From Paenibacillus sp. 32352 (GTDB lineage Bacteria; Bacillota; Bacilli; Paenibacillales; NBRC-103111), in assembly GCF_002042965.1 (NCBI RefSeq), contig NZ_MZNT01000004.1, positions 310,001 through 374,000 on the forward strand: a stretch of 64,000 nt of DNA, written 5' to 3'. The position numbers and the translations under genes were made by a program. Shown in pieces: positions 11,172 to 20,190 of the stretch. The notes below the pieces were generated by a model. It made no database searches. It was not told the DNA's origin and was given only the letters and a program-made list of their open reading frames with translations. Each line of letters opens with the position of its first letter. Position 1 is the first letter of the stretch.

Positions 11172-12332
11172 ATGTCTGCATCCGGCAGAAGCATTGTCGA
11201 CAATCCAAGCCCATTTGTAGCTATTCGCAGGGAGCTGCATCAAATTCCCGAGCCGGGCTTCGCGGAGTTCAAAACCCAGCAGTACTTATTGAACTATATC
11301 AAGTCCCTTCCTGAGGACCGCTATGAGCTCCGCACATGGCGTACCGGCATTCTGGTGAATGTAAAAGGGACAGCGCCTGTCCGCCGCTTCGGCTATCGCG
11401 CCGATATGGACGGGCTGCCTATACTAGAAGACACAACGTATGAATTCCGGTCCATTCATGAAGGCTTTATGCATGCCTGCGGTCATGATGTCCACATGTC
11501 CATTGGATTGGGCGTATTGACACACTTCGTTCATCATCCGATTCGTGACGACATCACGTTTATTTTTCAGCCTGCTGAGGAAGGGCCCGGCGGGGCCAAA
11601 CCGATGCTCGAGAGCGAGGAGCTCAAGGAATGGATGCCGGATCAAATCATAGCCCTGCATGTTGCTCCGGAATATCCTGTCGGCACGATTGCGACCAGAC
11701 CCGGAATTTTATTCGCCAATACGTCCGAGCTGTTCATTGATTTGACCGGCAAAGGCGGACATGCTGCCTATCCGCACCAGGCTAACGATATGGTTATCGC
11801 AGCCTGCCAGCTGGTAGCCCAGCTGCAGACGATAATCTCCCGCAATGTAAATCCGCTGGATTCGGCGGTCATTACCATCGGCAAGATCGACGGCGGAACG
11901 AAGCAGAACATCATCGCCGAGAAGGCTCGTCTGGAAGGGACCATCCGTACTTTGTCTGCCGAGACCATGACCTTGATTAAGTCACGGATCGAATCGCTTA
12001 CCGCAGGCATGGAAACGGCTTATAACTGTAAGGTGGATATCGATTATGGCGCCAATTACCGTCAAGTCTTCAATCATGCGGAGCTTACGACCGAGTTCAT
12101 GACTTGGGTACAAGAACAGAGCAAGATGCAGCTGATTGAATGTACAGAGGCGATGACAGGCGAAGATTTCGGTTATTTACTGGAGGCCATCCCCGGCTTC
12201 ATGTTCTGGCTCGGCGTAGATACGCCGTACGGGCTTCATCATGCCAAAATCGAGCCGAACGAGCAGGCGATAGATCTTGCCATTCAGACAATTACGAGCT
12301 ATGTGACATGGAAATCCAGCCAGTCCAACTAA
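11172..12332 (+). CDS. dapL: N-acetyldiaminopimelate deacetylase (YkuR/DapL type)
   Basis: An M20-family amidohydrolase of 386 residues, matching YkuR of Bacillus, which removes acetyl from N-acetyl-LL-diaminopimelate. Metal ligands are visible in [10 protein letters not shown] (about 101-110) and [11 protein letters not shown] (about 131-141), with a further histidine pair in [15 protein letters not shown] and a glutamate in [16 protein letters not shown] follows AAGGAGG. The family also contains hippurate/IAA-amino acid hydrolases, but the adjacent dapH makes the DAP role most likely. Confidence 0.9.
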   Translation: MSASGRSIVDNPSPFVAIRRELHQIPEPGFAEFKTQQYLLNYIKSLPEDRYELRTWRTGILVNVKGTAPVRRFGYRADMDGLPILEDTTYEFRSIHEGFMHACGHDVHMSIGLGVLTHFVHHPIRDDITFIFQPAEEGPGGAKPMLESEELKEWMPDQIIALHVAPEYPVGTIATRPGILFANTSELFIDLTGKGGHAAYPHQANDMVIAACQLVAQLQTIISRNVNPLDSAVITIGKIDGGTKQNIIAEKARLEGTIRTLSAETMTLIKSRIESLTAGMETAYNCKVDIDYGANYRQVFNHAELTTEFMTWVQEQSKMQLIECTEAMTGEDFGYLLEAIPGFMFWLGVDTPYGLHHAKIEPNEQAIDLAIQTITSYVTWKSSQSN

Positions 12333-12353
12333 AAATATCTCTCTTAAATGAAA

Positions 12354-12394
12354 GAAGCTCCTTCAGCCCAACCGGGCGAAGGAGCTTCCTTTAT
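12354..12394. terminator. Convergent terminator between dapL and the ArsR-type gene
   Basis: A perfect 11-bp stem, GAAGCTCCTTC (12354-12364) with GAAGGAGCTTC (12378-12388), extended inside by GCCC/GGGC, sits between two convergent genes and can serve both. Confidence 0.8.
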
Positions 12395-12790
12395 TTATAG
12401 GGATGATTCGTCTTCCAATGCTTTCTTGGCCTCCACCAACTCGAGGGAGCCCCCGCTTTCCCCGGATTCATCCGCTTCGACATAACGCTTTAATGCCGCC
12501 ATTTTATTCTCCCAATAGCGTTCATAGAAGCTGAGCCATCGCTTGAGCTCCTGAAGCGGTTCTGTATCCAGACGGTACCGGGTCTCGCGGCCAACCTTTC
12601 TTTCCTTCACCAGCCCGGCATCCGATAATATCCGCAGATGCTTGGAAACAGCCGTTCTACTCATAGGAAAATGCCCGCTTATAACCGTAACCGGCATTTC
12701 CTCCTCTTGAACCAGCAGCTGCAGCAGCTTGCGTCGGGTAGGATCTGCTATCGCTTGAAACACATCGTGTTTTGGCGATGAAGAGCTCAT
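12395..12790 (-). CDS. ArsR-family winged-helix repressor
   Basis: A 131-residue DNA-binding regulator. The ArsR winged helix spans about residues 6-90: FQAIADPTRRKLLQLL, MSRTAVSKHLRILSDAGLVKERKVGRETRYRLD. No metal-binding ELCVCDL-type cysteines are present, so it belongs to the non-metal group commonly paired with SRPBCC/AHSA1 proteins. The C-terminus has an aromatic segment (WLSFYERYWENKMAALKRYVE). ATG follows AAGGAG and overlaps the upstream SRPBCC gene by 4 bases, so both are one operon. Two identical-type palindromes at the operon promoter are the likely operators, suggesting autorepression. The ligand is unknown. Confidence 0.9.
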   Translation of the reverse strand: MSSSSPKHDVFQAIADPTRRKLLQLLVQEEEMPVTVISGHFPMSRTAVSKHLRILSDAGLVKERKVGRETRYRLDTEPLQELKRWLSFYERYWENKMAALKRYVEADESGESGGSLELVEAKKALEDESSL

Positions 12791-13209
12791 TGCGCTCCTT
12801 CAACATAGGCTGCCAGCTTCTTCTGGATTCCGTTCCAGCCGCCTGCCATATTTTCTCTCACTGCCGTATGCGGTTGACCGAACTCCGTCACCTTGTCCGC
12901 ATCCCACCCGGAATGAATTAGGGTAAACTCCGTTTGATCACCCTTCTCAATCAATTCGAAGGAAAGCGTCCAGTCTTTTCCCCATCGGAAGGAAAGACGG
13001 TTCGGGGGATCAATCACAGTTACCTTGCAGGGTGAATCTCCAAAGGGACCTGCGTTTAAATGAAATTCATATCCTTCGATTGGCTGAAAATTATTCGGCA
13101 TAAACCAGGCCGCGATACCATCGGAAGTAGCTACAGCATCCCATACCTTCTGTATAGGGGCATTCAAGGTTAAGGTTTGACGAATATCGGGCAATGTATT
13201 TTGGCTCAT
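12787..13209 (-). CDS. SRPBCC (AHSA1/START-like) domain protein
   Basis: A 140-residue protein of the Aha1-like ligand-binding fold: LNAPIQKVWDAVATSDGIAAWFMP at about residues 14-37, FRWGKDWTLSFELIE, and the C-terminal helix VRENMAGGWNGIQKKLAAYVEG. Such proteins have a deep hydrophobic cavity; the ligand or partner cannot be told from the sequence. It is the first gene of a two-gene operon with the ArsR regulator, with GGAGG before the ATG. The pair interrupts the diaminopimelate genes and shows no sign of a functional link to them. Confidence 0.88.
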   Translation of the reverse strand: MSQNTLPDIRQTLTLNAPIQKVWDAVATSDGIAAWFMPNNFQPIEGYEFHLNAGPFGDSPCKVTVIDPPNRLSFRWGKDWTLSFELIEKGDQTEFTLIHSGWDADKVTEFGQPHTAVRENMAGGWNGIQKKLAAYVEGAQ

Positions 13210-13237
13210 CTTTATAATTCCTCCAAGGTCATTTTAT

Positions 13238-13253
13238 GAAACCAAAAGGTTTC
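13238..13253. promoter_or_regulatory. Operator 2 of the ArsR/SRPBCC operon
   Basis: GAAACC-AAAA-GGTTTC, a 16-bp palindrome just downstream of the -10 element. Its centre is exactly 30 bp from the centre of operator 1, so both would be on nearly the same helix face. Confidence 0.65.
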
Positions 13254-13260
13254 ACTTATG

Positions 13261-13290
13261 ATTATACGAAACCATTTGGTTTCACGTCAA
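13261..13290 (-). promoter_or_regulatory. Promoter of the ArsR/SRPBCC operon with embedded operator
   Basis: On the minus strand TTGACG (13290-13285), 18 bases, TATAAT (13266-13261). The spacer is almost completely filled by operator 1, GAAACC-ATTT-GGTTTC (13268-13283), so a bound repressor would block RNA polymerase directly. Confidence 0.75.
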
Positions 13291-13342
13291 CCTCCTTATT
13301 TTACCCATAAGCCTCTTGATCTTATTCACTTATCCCTACAGC

Positions 13343-13372
13343 AAAAAACCGCGGAGATCGATTTTCCGCGGT
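13343..13372 (-). terminator. Terminator of the PatA-type aminotransferase gene
   Basis: ACCGCGGA/TCCGCGGT stem followed by TTTTTT on the minus strand, about 12 bases after the stop. Confidence 0.85.
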
Positions 13373-13384
13373 GATAATTAAATA

Positions 13385-14548
13385 TTATAGCTTCTTGACA
13401 AAAGTCTCCAAGCGATCCATCGCTTTCTCGAGCACTTCCCTGCTATAAGCATAGGAAATTCGGATGTACCCTTCCCCGTAGATAGAAAAAGCATCGCCAG
13501 GAACGACGGCAACGCGCTGTTCCTCAAGGAGCCTCATCGTGAAATCCATCGAGGTAAGCTTGAACCGTTCAATGGAAGGGAACAAATAGAATGCTCCTTC
13601 CGGTTTATCCAGCTCAAAGCCCATTTGGAGGAGCCGGTTATATACGAAATCCCGCCGCACCATATATTCTTCCTTCATCGGCAGCGCATCATCTATCCCG
13701 TTGGTCAAAGCTTCCAGCGCGGCATACTGGCTGATGGAGCTTGCGCAGGTAACGTTGTACTGGTGGACCTTTACCATATGCTGCGATAAATACTCAGGCG
13801 CAAACGTGAAGCCGATCCGCCATCCGGTCATGGAATGGGATTTCGACAAGCCGTTAATCACGATTGTCTTCTCCCGCATTGCCGGGAAGGCAGCCAGAGA
13901 AAAGTGAGGCTGATCATAAATGAGCTCGCTGTAGATTTCATCCGAGATAACAAAGATGGATTTATCCTCAAGCAGCCGCGCAATATCCGCCAGCTCCTGC
14001 TGACTCAACACCCGTCCCGTAGGATTGGAAGGATAACATAATATGATGCATCTTGTTTTATCCGTAATATGAGGCTCAAGCAGCTCAGCGGTTAATTTGA
14101 AGCCATTGGCCCGGGTATCCACATAGACCGGCTCTCCTCCGCATAAGCGGACGAGGGGCTCATAGCCCGGATAAATAGGTCCTGGCAAGATCACTTCGCT
14201 GCCCGCATCAAGAATCGTGCGCAGCGTAATATCCAGCGCTTGACTCGCTCCCGTCGTTACGATGACCTCGGTTTCCGGACGGTACTTAAGCCCATACTTC
14301 CGGTCTAAGAATTGCGCGGCCGCTTGACGCAGCTCAATCATTCCGGGATTCGGAGTATACGTCGTTTTATGCGCATCGATAGCCGCCTTAGCCGCCCGCA
14401 TAATATGGTCGGGTGTTGGAAAATCCGGCTGGCCGATCGTCAAGGTGACCGCATCCTTATACGTACTCACCAGATTGGATATTTTACGGATACCTGAGAT
14501 TTGGATGTCCTTCACTTTGGCATTAATCAAATGTTCCATATCTTCCAT
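13385..14548 (-). CDS. patA: Class I aminotransferase, PatA type (N-acetyl-LL-DAP aminotransferase)
   Basis: A 387-residue fold-type I PLP enzyme that closely resembles Bacillus PatA along its full length (SGIRKISNLV, LTIGQPDFPTPDH, LPGPIYPGYEPL, NGLSKSHSMTGWRIGF). The PLP lysine is Lys236 in the last motif; Asn175 in SNPTG and Asp203 are also present. PatA-type enzymes transaminate N-acetyl-2-amino-6-oxopimelate, which fits dapH and dapL nearby. Two starts are possible: ATG at 14548, with AAGGA only about 3 bases away, or ATG at 14539 (MEHLIN), which matches the Bacillus N-terminus and has AAGGA 12 bases upstream. The gene is 6 bases after rluD. Confidence 0.88.
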   Translation of the reverse strand: MEDMEHLINAKVKDIQISGIRKISNLVSTYKDAVTLTIGQPDFPTPDHIMRAAKAAIDAHKTTYTPNPGMIELRQAAAQFLDRKYGLKYRPETEVIVTTGASQALDITLRTILDAGSEVILPGPIYPGYEPLVRLCGGEPVYVDTRANGFKLTAELLEPHITDKTRCIILCYPSNPTGRVLSQQELADIARLLEDKSIFVISDEIYSELIYDQPHFSLAAFPAMREKTIVINGLSKSHSMTGWRIGFTFAPEYLSQHMVKVHQYNVTCASSISQYAALEALTNGIDDALPMKEEYMVRRDFVYNRLLQMGFELDKPEGAFYLFPSIERFKLTSMDFTMRLLEEQRVAVVPGDAFSIYGEGYIRISYAYSREVLEKAMDRLETFVKKL

Positions 14549-14554
14549 CCGTCC

Positions 14555-15502
14555 TTATCGATTTTTTAGCACATGCAGCAGATGCTGCATATCTTCAGGG
14601 AGCTCTGCCTCAAATTGCAGATGCTCTCCCGTCCGCGGGTGCACAAACCCAAGAACAGCCGCATGCAGCGCTTGTCCGTCCATGCCTACATGCTTGCTTT
14701 TGACCGGCCCATATGCCGGATCTCCTGCCAGCGGATGCCCGATAAACTTCATGTGAACCCGGATTTGATGGGTGCGTCCCGTCTCCAGCTTTAACTCCAG
14801 CAAGGTGAAGTCGCCGAATCTTTCCAGCACGACAAAATGGGTTACCGCATGCTTGCTGTTTTTATCTGTCACCGTGTAGAGCTTACGGTCATGAGGGTCT
14901 CTTCCGATAGGTGCATCGATGGTGCCGTTATCGTGCGCCACGTTGCCGTGGACAACGGCCAAATATTTGCGGTTGACGGAATGCTCCTTCAGCTGAGCGG
15001 CTAGAGAAACATGCGCCAAATCATTTTTGGCCGCCATCAAAAGTCCGGAAGTATCCTTATCGATGCGGTGTACGATACCGGGTCTCATGACTCCGTTAAT
15101 GCCGGATAAATCCTTGCAATGATACAGCAGCGCATTAACCAAGGTGCCGGAATAATGTCCCGGTGCAGGATGAACGACAAGCCCCCGCGGCTTATTGACA
15201 ACAATGACATCGGAATCTTCGTAGACGACCTCCAACAGAATCGGCTCCGGCTCCAGATTAAGCTCCTCCGGCTCGGGAATAGTAAGGAGCAGCCGGTCAC
15301 CTTCCGCTATTTTATAATTCGCTTTGACGGTGGCTCCATTGACGGTAAGATGCCCGTCTTTAATCCACTGCTGCACTTGCGTGCGAGACACATCCTCTTC
15401 CAACGACTCGGTTATGAATTTATCGATCCGCTCTCCCCGGTCTTCAGCTCCGGCGATCCATTCCAACGTTGACTCCAGCTGCTCTTGATCCGAAACTGAC
15501 AT
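14555..15502 (-). CDS. rluD: RluD-family 23S rRNA pseudouridine synthase
   Basis: A 315-residue enzyme with an N-terminal S4 RNA-binding domain (about 22-80) and a catalytic domain whose motif HRIDKDTSGLL (145-155) contains the catalytic Asp148. It corresponds to YlyB of Bacillus, found in the same place between lspA and the pyr operon. It probably modifies uridines in 23S rRNA helix 69 or a nearby site, but the exact target of this family member is not readable. ATG follows AAGGAGAGG; it starts 5 bases after the lspA stop. Confidence 0.93.
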   Translation of the reverse strand: MSVSDQEQLESTLEWIAGAEDRGERIDKFITESLEEDVSRTQVQQWIKDGHLTVNGATVKANYKIAEGDRLLLTIPEPEELNLEPEPILLEVVYEDSDVIVVNKPRGLVVHPAPGHYSGTLVNALLYHCKDLSGINGVMRPGIVHRIDKDTSGLLMAAKNDLAHVSLAAQLKEHSVNRKYLAVVHGNVAHDNGTIDAPIGRDPHDRKLYTVTDKNSKHAVTHFVVLERFGDFTLLELKLETGRTHQIRVHMKFIGHPLAGDPAYGPVKSKHVGMDGQALHAAVLGFVHPRTGEHLQFEAELPEDMQHLLHVLKNR

Positions 15503-15507
15503 GTCGA

Positions 15508-15999
15508 TTATGCGCCTCTCCTTTCCTTGCTCCAGCTATTGAGCGAATCAATGAAAATAAGTGCAACCCCTACAACAATGGCGGAGTCTGCAATATTAAA
15601 GATCGGGTACGTATAGTCTACAGGCGTTCCGAACCAGTTAAACTGAAAACGGAACTGCAGAAAATCAACCACTTCACCGAACAAAGCGCGGTCGATAAAA
15701 TTGCCTAGAGCTCCGCCCAGCAAGAGGCTTAACGCAAACGGCAGCAGCCTGCGGCCTTCCTTGCGCGTTTTTTGCAGATACCAGATCACAGCGGCAGCGA
15801 CCACTAACGTAATTACGATAAAAAACCATCTCTGGTTCTGCAAGATGCCGAACGCAGCGCCGCGGTTACGGTGAGACGTAATTTGAAAAAATTCGCCGAT
15901 GACCGATCTGGACTCGCCTATCAGCAATTTGTTAACGATAAGCCATTTCGTCGCCTGGTCCAAAAGAAGCACAATCAATGCGTAGATGTAATAGATCAA
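15508..15999 (-). CDS. lspA: Prolipoprotein signal peptidase (SPase II)
   Basis: Cleaves the signal peptide of lipid-modified prolipoproteins in the membrane; substrates in this window include OppA and the DUF4349 protein. The 163-residue protein has four hydrophobic segments (about 3-22, 58-76, 86-104, 132-152) and the two catalytic aspartates, Asp112 in GEVVDFLQF and Asp138 in FNIADSA. The start is TTG, with AAGGAG 8 bases upstream; no ATG lies in frame at a suitable distance. Confidence 0.95.
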   Translation of the reverse strand: MIYYIYALIVLLLDQATKWLIVNKLLIGESRSVIGEFFQITSHRNRGAAFGILQNQRWFFIVITLVVAAAVIWYLQKTRKEGRRLLPFALSLLLGGALGNFIDRALFGEVVDFLQFRFQFNWFGTPVDYTYPIFNIADSAIVVGVALIFIDSLNSWSKERRGA

Positions 16000-16108
16000 T
16001 GTTTCATCTCCTTAGTTCGCTTCCTTTACTACAATGATTTTCCTATGTAAAAAGGTCACTATTCGTAAAAAATAGAGGCAACGTGATTCTAAAAAAGGAG
16101 GCGGCCCC

Positions 16109-16864
16109 ATGCCGGATCAACCGAACGCAATCAATTCCCGACAGCTGCAAGAACTAAAGCGAACACTGCAGGAAGAAAAGCAATGGCTCGAGGATCATTG
16201 GGAGACTAACGAGCACTTCGGTCTGAGCGAATCGCTTCGAAATCAAACCGGTGAGCTGTCCACCAACGATAACCATCCCGCTGACCTGGGCTCAGAGTTA
16301 TTCGAACGAAGCAAGGATATCGCTTTGCATGAAAACCGGGAGCGCCATCTTATAGATGTGAAGGAAGCATTAGAACGAATCGATAATGGCCGATATGGCT
16401 ATTGTAACACCTGCGGCGCCCCTATTTCTTTCGAGCGGCTGCAGGCTATACCAACTACACTTTATTGCGTTGAGCATGTCCCTGATCCTCATGCATCGGA
16501 AAGACGTCCTGTTGAAGAAGAATTTCTGGCTCCGCCGTTCGGCAGGACCAGCTTAGACGCTCAGGCCGACCAAAATCAGTTTGACGGCGAAGACGCATGG
16601 CAAATCGTTGAAAGCTGGGGAACATCCAACACTCCGGCCATGGCCGAAAATCCTAATGTCTCCGACGATTACAATGACATGGAAATCGAGGCAGACGAGC
16701 ATGACGGGTACGTAGAATCATTCGAAAGCTTCTTGGCAACGGATATGTACGGCCAGCATGTCACTGTAGTACGAAACCGCGCTTATCAAGAATACCTTCA
16801 CAACGGTGAAGGCGAAGGACTCCTGGAGCCCGATCTGGAAGTATCGGACGAAGGTTACTATTAA
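16109..16864 (+). CDS. YteA/TraR-DksA-type zinc-finger protein
   Basis: A 251-residue protein of the YteA (sporulation) family. It has an N-terminal coiled region (residues 8-30), the family block DNHPADLGSELFERSKDIAL (54-73), and a DksA-like zinc site with Cys99, Cys102, Cys120 and His123 (YCNTCG...YCVEH). The long acidic C-terminal half is typical of this group. ATG follows AAAAAGGAGG. In Bacillus the related ylyA lies in this place between lspA and ileS, but in the same direction; here it is on the opposite strand. A role in spore-stage transcription is inferred from the family only. Confidence 0.85.
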   Translation: MPDQPNAINSRQLQELKRTLQEEKQWLEDHWETNEHFGLSESLRNQTGELSTNDNHPADLGSELFERSKDIALHENRERHLIDVKEALERIDNGRYGYCNTCGAPISFERLQAIPTTLYCVEHVPDPHASERRPVEEEFLAPPFGRTSLDAQADQNQFDGEDAWQIVESWGTSNTPAMAENPNVSDDYNDMEIEADEHDGYVESFESFLATDMYGQHVTVVRNRAYQEYLHNGEGEGLLEPDLEVSDEGYY

Positions 16865-16881
16865 GCCCTAAGAAAACAGGT

Positions 16882-16913
16882 GCTTCCGGCAAAAGATCTC
16901 TTCTGCCGGAAGC
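16882..16913. terminator. Hairpin between the YteA-like gene and ileS
   Basis: A perfect 10-bp stem, GCTTCCGGCA (16882-16891) with TGCCGGAAGC (16904-16913), between two convergent genes. The following T runs are weak on both sides. Confidence 0.55.
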
Positions 16914-16924
16914 CTTCCCCAAGA

Positions 16925-19693
16925 TTAAACTCCAGCCGTTTGCTTCATCACACTGGCACATCTTTTACATAGAGTGGAATGCTCCTCGTCAAGACCTACC
17001 TCCGGCGTAACAATCCAGCAGCGCTCACATTTCTCGCCTTCGGCTACAACTACTTGAACCGCAAGCCCTTTAAAGGAATGGGCTCCTTCCGGCACTTGCG
17101 CACCAGGCTCATGAAGAGCTACTGCAGAGACAATGAACAGCTGATCCAGCTGCTCGAACCTTTGAAGCAGCTTGAAGGTATCTGCATCCGGGTACAAATG
17201 TAAGGCGGCACTAAGCGAGTTGCCGATGATTTTCTCCTTGCGCGCTTCCTCGAGAGCCTTCAATACATCGTTGCGAATTCCGATAAATTGCTCCCATTTG
17301 CTCTCCAGAGCCGCGTCGAACAATGCCTTGTTCACTTCCGGGAATTCGCTTAACTGAACGCTATCCAGCTCTGCCCCAGGAATGTGCATCCATACTTCCT
17401 CGGACGTATGAGGCAGAATAGGCGCAATCAATTTAGTTATTGCCGTTAAAGCGTCATATAATACGGTTTGTGCCGCTTTGCGTCCTGCATCGGCCGGAGC
17501 GCTGGCATACAGACGATCCTTGATGATGTCCAGATAGAATGCGCTCAGCTCTACCGCACAGAAATGATGAACGGTTTGATAAACAATATGGAACTCATAG
17601 GAGTCATAAGCTTTGATAACCCGATCGATCATCCGGTTAAGCTGTGCAGAGGCAAACCGGTCGAGCTCGTTCATGTTTTCTGCAGCAACCCGGTCCGTGC
17701 CCGGATTAAAGTCGTACAGGTTGCCCAGCAGGAAGCGCAGCGTGTTACGGATTTTGCGGTAAACCTCCGTAATTTGGTTCAGAATATTATCGGAGATACG
17801 AACATCCGATTGATAATCCACGGAAGAAACCCACAGTCGCAAAATATCGGCGCCCAGCTTCTCGCATACTTTGTTAGGATCCACCGTATTTCCGAGGGAT
17901 TTGGACATTTTACGGCCTTCGCCGTCCAGCGTAAATCCGTGGCTCAGGATGCCTTTGTAAGGCGCTTGCCCTTTCACAGCTACCCCGGTAATAAGGGAAG
18001 AATTGTACCATCCGCGGTATTGGTCAGAGCCCTCCAGATAGAGGTCTGCAGGCCATTGCAGCTCTTCACGCGTCTCAAGAACCGCTACATGGCTGGAACC
18101 GGAATCGAACCACACGTCCATAATATCGGTTTCTTTGCGGAAATGGTCGTGGCCGCATTTCGGACATACCGTACCAGTCGGCAGCAGCTCTTGCTCATCC
18201 AGCTGGAACCATGCATTGGATCCGTCCTTTTCAAAAATTTGAGCAACGTGCTCGATGGTATCGTTGTTAACAACAGGTTCATTACAGCTGCGGCAGTAGA
18301 AAATCGGAATCGGAACGCCCCATACACGCTGGCGGGAAATACACCAGTCTCCGCGGTCCGCGATCATATTATGAAGACGAACCTCGCCCCAATTCGGTGT
18401 CCATTGAATCCGTTTAATTTCGTCGAGCATCTCTTGACGGAACTTGTCAACGGAAGCAAACCATTGCTCCGTGGCGCGGAAAATAACCGGCTTCTTCGTC
18501 CGCCAGTCATGCGGATACTGATGCTGAATCGTCGTCATGTGCAGCAAATGTCCGGACTCCTGGATCATCTCGGTGACCAGCTTGCCGCCTTTTTCATAGA
18601 ACATGCCTTCAAATCCTGGAGCCTCGGCGGTAAAATGACCTTGATCGTCTACGGGACAAAGCACACCCAGGTTGTATCGCTGGCCGATGATAAAGTCGTC
18701 TTCCCCGTGTCCCGGAGCTGTATGTACGCAGCCCGTACCGGCATCCAGCGTTACATGCTCGCCCATCATCACAAGCGATGTACGGTCATAGAAAGGATGC
18801 TTGCAAAGCACAAACTCCAGCTCACTGCCTTTCAGCTGGGAAAGCACCTGTACATCCGTCCAGCCGATTTCTTTAGAGGCCGCCTCCAGAAGACCTGCTG
18901 CAAGGACATATTTCTTCCCGTCAGCCAACACAACCGCATAATCGAAGTCAGGATGAACGCTGATGCCCAAGTTAGCAGGAAGCGTCCATGGCGTTGTTGT
19001 CCAGATGACAATGGAAGCATCCTCAGGAAGCTTGCCTTTACCATCCTGCACCTGGAAGGCTACATAAATGGAAGTGGATGTCTTGTCCTGATACTCGATC
19101 TCCGCCTCTGCCAGTGCGCTTTCGGAGGATGGAGACCAGTAAACCGGCTTCAGGCCTTTATAAATGTACCCTTTATTCACCATTTCTCCGAACACACGAA
19201 TTTGTTGAGCTTCGTATTTCGGCTGCAAGGTAATATACGGATTATCCCAGTCGCCGCGAACCATAAGGCGCTGGAATTGGCTTTTTTGCTTCTCCACCCA
19301 TTGCAGTGCGTATTCCTTACAATATTCACGGAATTCATGAACGCTCATTTTTTTGCGGTCTACTTTGCCGCCGTTTGCAATAGCCTGCTCGATAGGCAGC
19401 CCATGGGTATCCCATCCAGGAACATACGGCGCATCATAGCCCTGCATCGTTTTGAAGCGGACAATGATGTCCTTCAAAATTTTGTTCATCGCATGTCCGA
19501 TATGAATGTCCCCGTTGGCATAAGGAGGTCCGTCATGCAAAATAAATTTTGGCTTTCCTTTACGGCTCTCCTGAACCTTGCGGTAAATGTCCATTTCATT
19601 CCAGCGTTCCAGCATTTTCGGCTCCGCCTGAGGCAGGTTGCCGCGCATCGGAAAATCCGTCTGCAGCAGGTTTAATGTTTTTCCATAATCCAT
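16925..19693 (-). CDS. ileS: Isoleucyl-tRNA synthetase
   Basis: Charges tRNA-Ile. I choose the ATG of [11 protein letters not shown] (922 residues) after GGAAG; an ATG 10 codons upstream is a weaker alternative. Class I motifs are clear: HIGH at 64-67 ([10 protein letters not shown]), KMSKS near residue 595, an editing domain in between ([27 protein letters not shown] with the conserved aspartate) and a C-terminal zinc knuckle with Cys889, Cys892, Cys909 and Cys912. This is the bacterial (IleS1) type. Transcription is controlled by the T-box leader directly upstream. Confidence 0.97.
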   Translation of the reverse strand: MDYGKTLNLLQTDFPMRGNLPQAEPKMLERWNEMDIYRKVQESRKGKPKFILHDGPPYANGDIHIGHAMNKILKDIIVRFKTMQGYDAPYVPGWDTHGLPIEQAIANGGKVDRKKMSVHEFREYCKEYALQWVEKQKSQFQRLMVRGDWDNPYITLQPKYEAQQIRVFGEMVNKGYIYKGLKPVYWSPSSESALAEAEIEYQDKTSTSIYVAFQVQDGKGKLPEDASIVIWTTTPWTLPANLGISVHPDFDYAVVLADGKKYVLAAGLLEAASKEIGWTDVQVLSQLKGSELEFVLCKHPFYDRTSLVMMGEHVTLDAGTGCVHTAPGHGEDDFIIGQRYNLGVLCPVDDQGHFTAEAPGFEGMFYEKGGKLVTEMIQESGHLLHMTTIQHQYPHDWRTKKPVIFRATEQWFASVDKFRQEMLDEIKRIQWTPNWGEVRLHNMIADRGDWCISRQRVWGVPIPIFYCRSCNEPVVNNDTIEHVAQIFEKDGSNAWFQLDEQELLPTGTVCPKCGHDHFRKETDIMDVWFDSGSSHVAVLETREELQWPADLYLEGSDQYRGWYNSSLITGVAVKGQAPYKGILSHGFTLDGEGRKMSKSLGNTVDPNKVCEKLGADILRLWVSSVDYQSDVRISDNILNQITEVYRKIRNTLRFLLGNLYDFNPGTDRVAAENMNELDRFASAQLNRMIDRVIKAYDSYEFHIVYQTVHHFCAVELSAFYLDIIKDRLYASAPADAGRKAAQTVLYDALTAITKLIAPILPHTSEEVWMHIPGAELDSVQLSEFPEVNKALFDAALESKWEQFIGIRNDVLKALEEARKEKIIGNSLSAALHLYPDADTFKLLQRFEQLDQLFIVSAVALHEPGAQVPEGAHSFKGLAVQVVVAEGEKCERCWIVTPEVGLDEEHSTLCKRCASVMKQTAGV

Positions 19694-19842
19694 TTGTTGC
19701 TTCCATCCCTTCAATAAAATCATATAGCCTCGTAACAGGAGCCTCTCTGTCTCCCCATGAAGAAGAGCTGATTAAAGGCGTTTGCAGCCCTCTGCAGATG
19801 CCCTTGGTTCAGCAGGATCGCAATCGATCGATACGAGAGAAC

Positions 19843-20125
19843 AAAAAAAGACCCTCATCCCCTAGGGACGAGAAGTCTCGCGGTACCACCCTGATTAAGA
19901 CATTATGCAGTCTGGCATTAGAACAACCATATGCTGCTATTAGTCTCCACTCTTATGATCTGTAACGGAATCACCCGATCTGCTTTACTAAGGGTTCAAG
20001 AGATGCTCATGGGTGATTTTCCTATTACTGCGGAGGCCGGGCTCCCACCATTATCCCGACTCGCTGATCACGCTTACGTAAAGTACTCGTCCCAATCATC
20101 GTTTTAATTGTCATTTAGTTTTACT
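19843..20125 (-). promoter_or_regulatory. Ile-specific T-box riboswitch of ileS
   Basis: The minus strand contains the T-box sequence AGGGTGGTACCGCG (19892-19879), followed by a terminator: GACTTCTCGTCCC and GGGGATGAGGGTC (19877-19850), then seven T. Upstream are the stem I features GGGACGAGTA and GGTGGGAGCCCGG. An ATC triplet (isoleucine codon) in ATGAGCATCTC at about 20004-20002 is my candidate specifier. Uncharged tRNA-Ile would stabilise the antiterminator and let ileS be transcribed. Confidence 0.93.
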
Positions 20126-20133
20126 CATTACGG

Positions 20134-20162
20134 AGTATAACGAAAATACAAGACAGAGTCAA
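20134..20162 (-). promoter_or_regulatory. Sigma-A promoter of ileS
   Basis: Minus strand TTGACT (20162-20157), 17 bases, TATACT (20139-20134), directly upstream of the T-box leader. Confidence 0.85.
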
Positions 20163-20190
20163 CCAAGCTTCTTAAGGAGACGGACCCGGC

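Noticed and set aside
17468..19675. Long open frame antisense to ileS (about 735 codons)
   Set aside because: It is the mirror of the ileS coding sequence, has no family similarity or ribosome binding site, and follows from codon bias.
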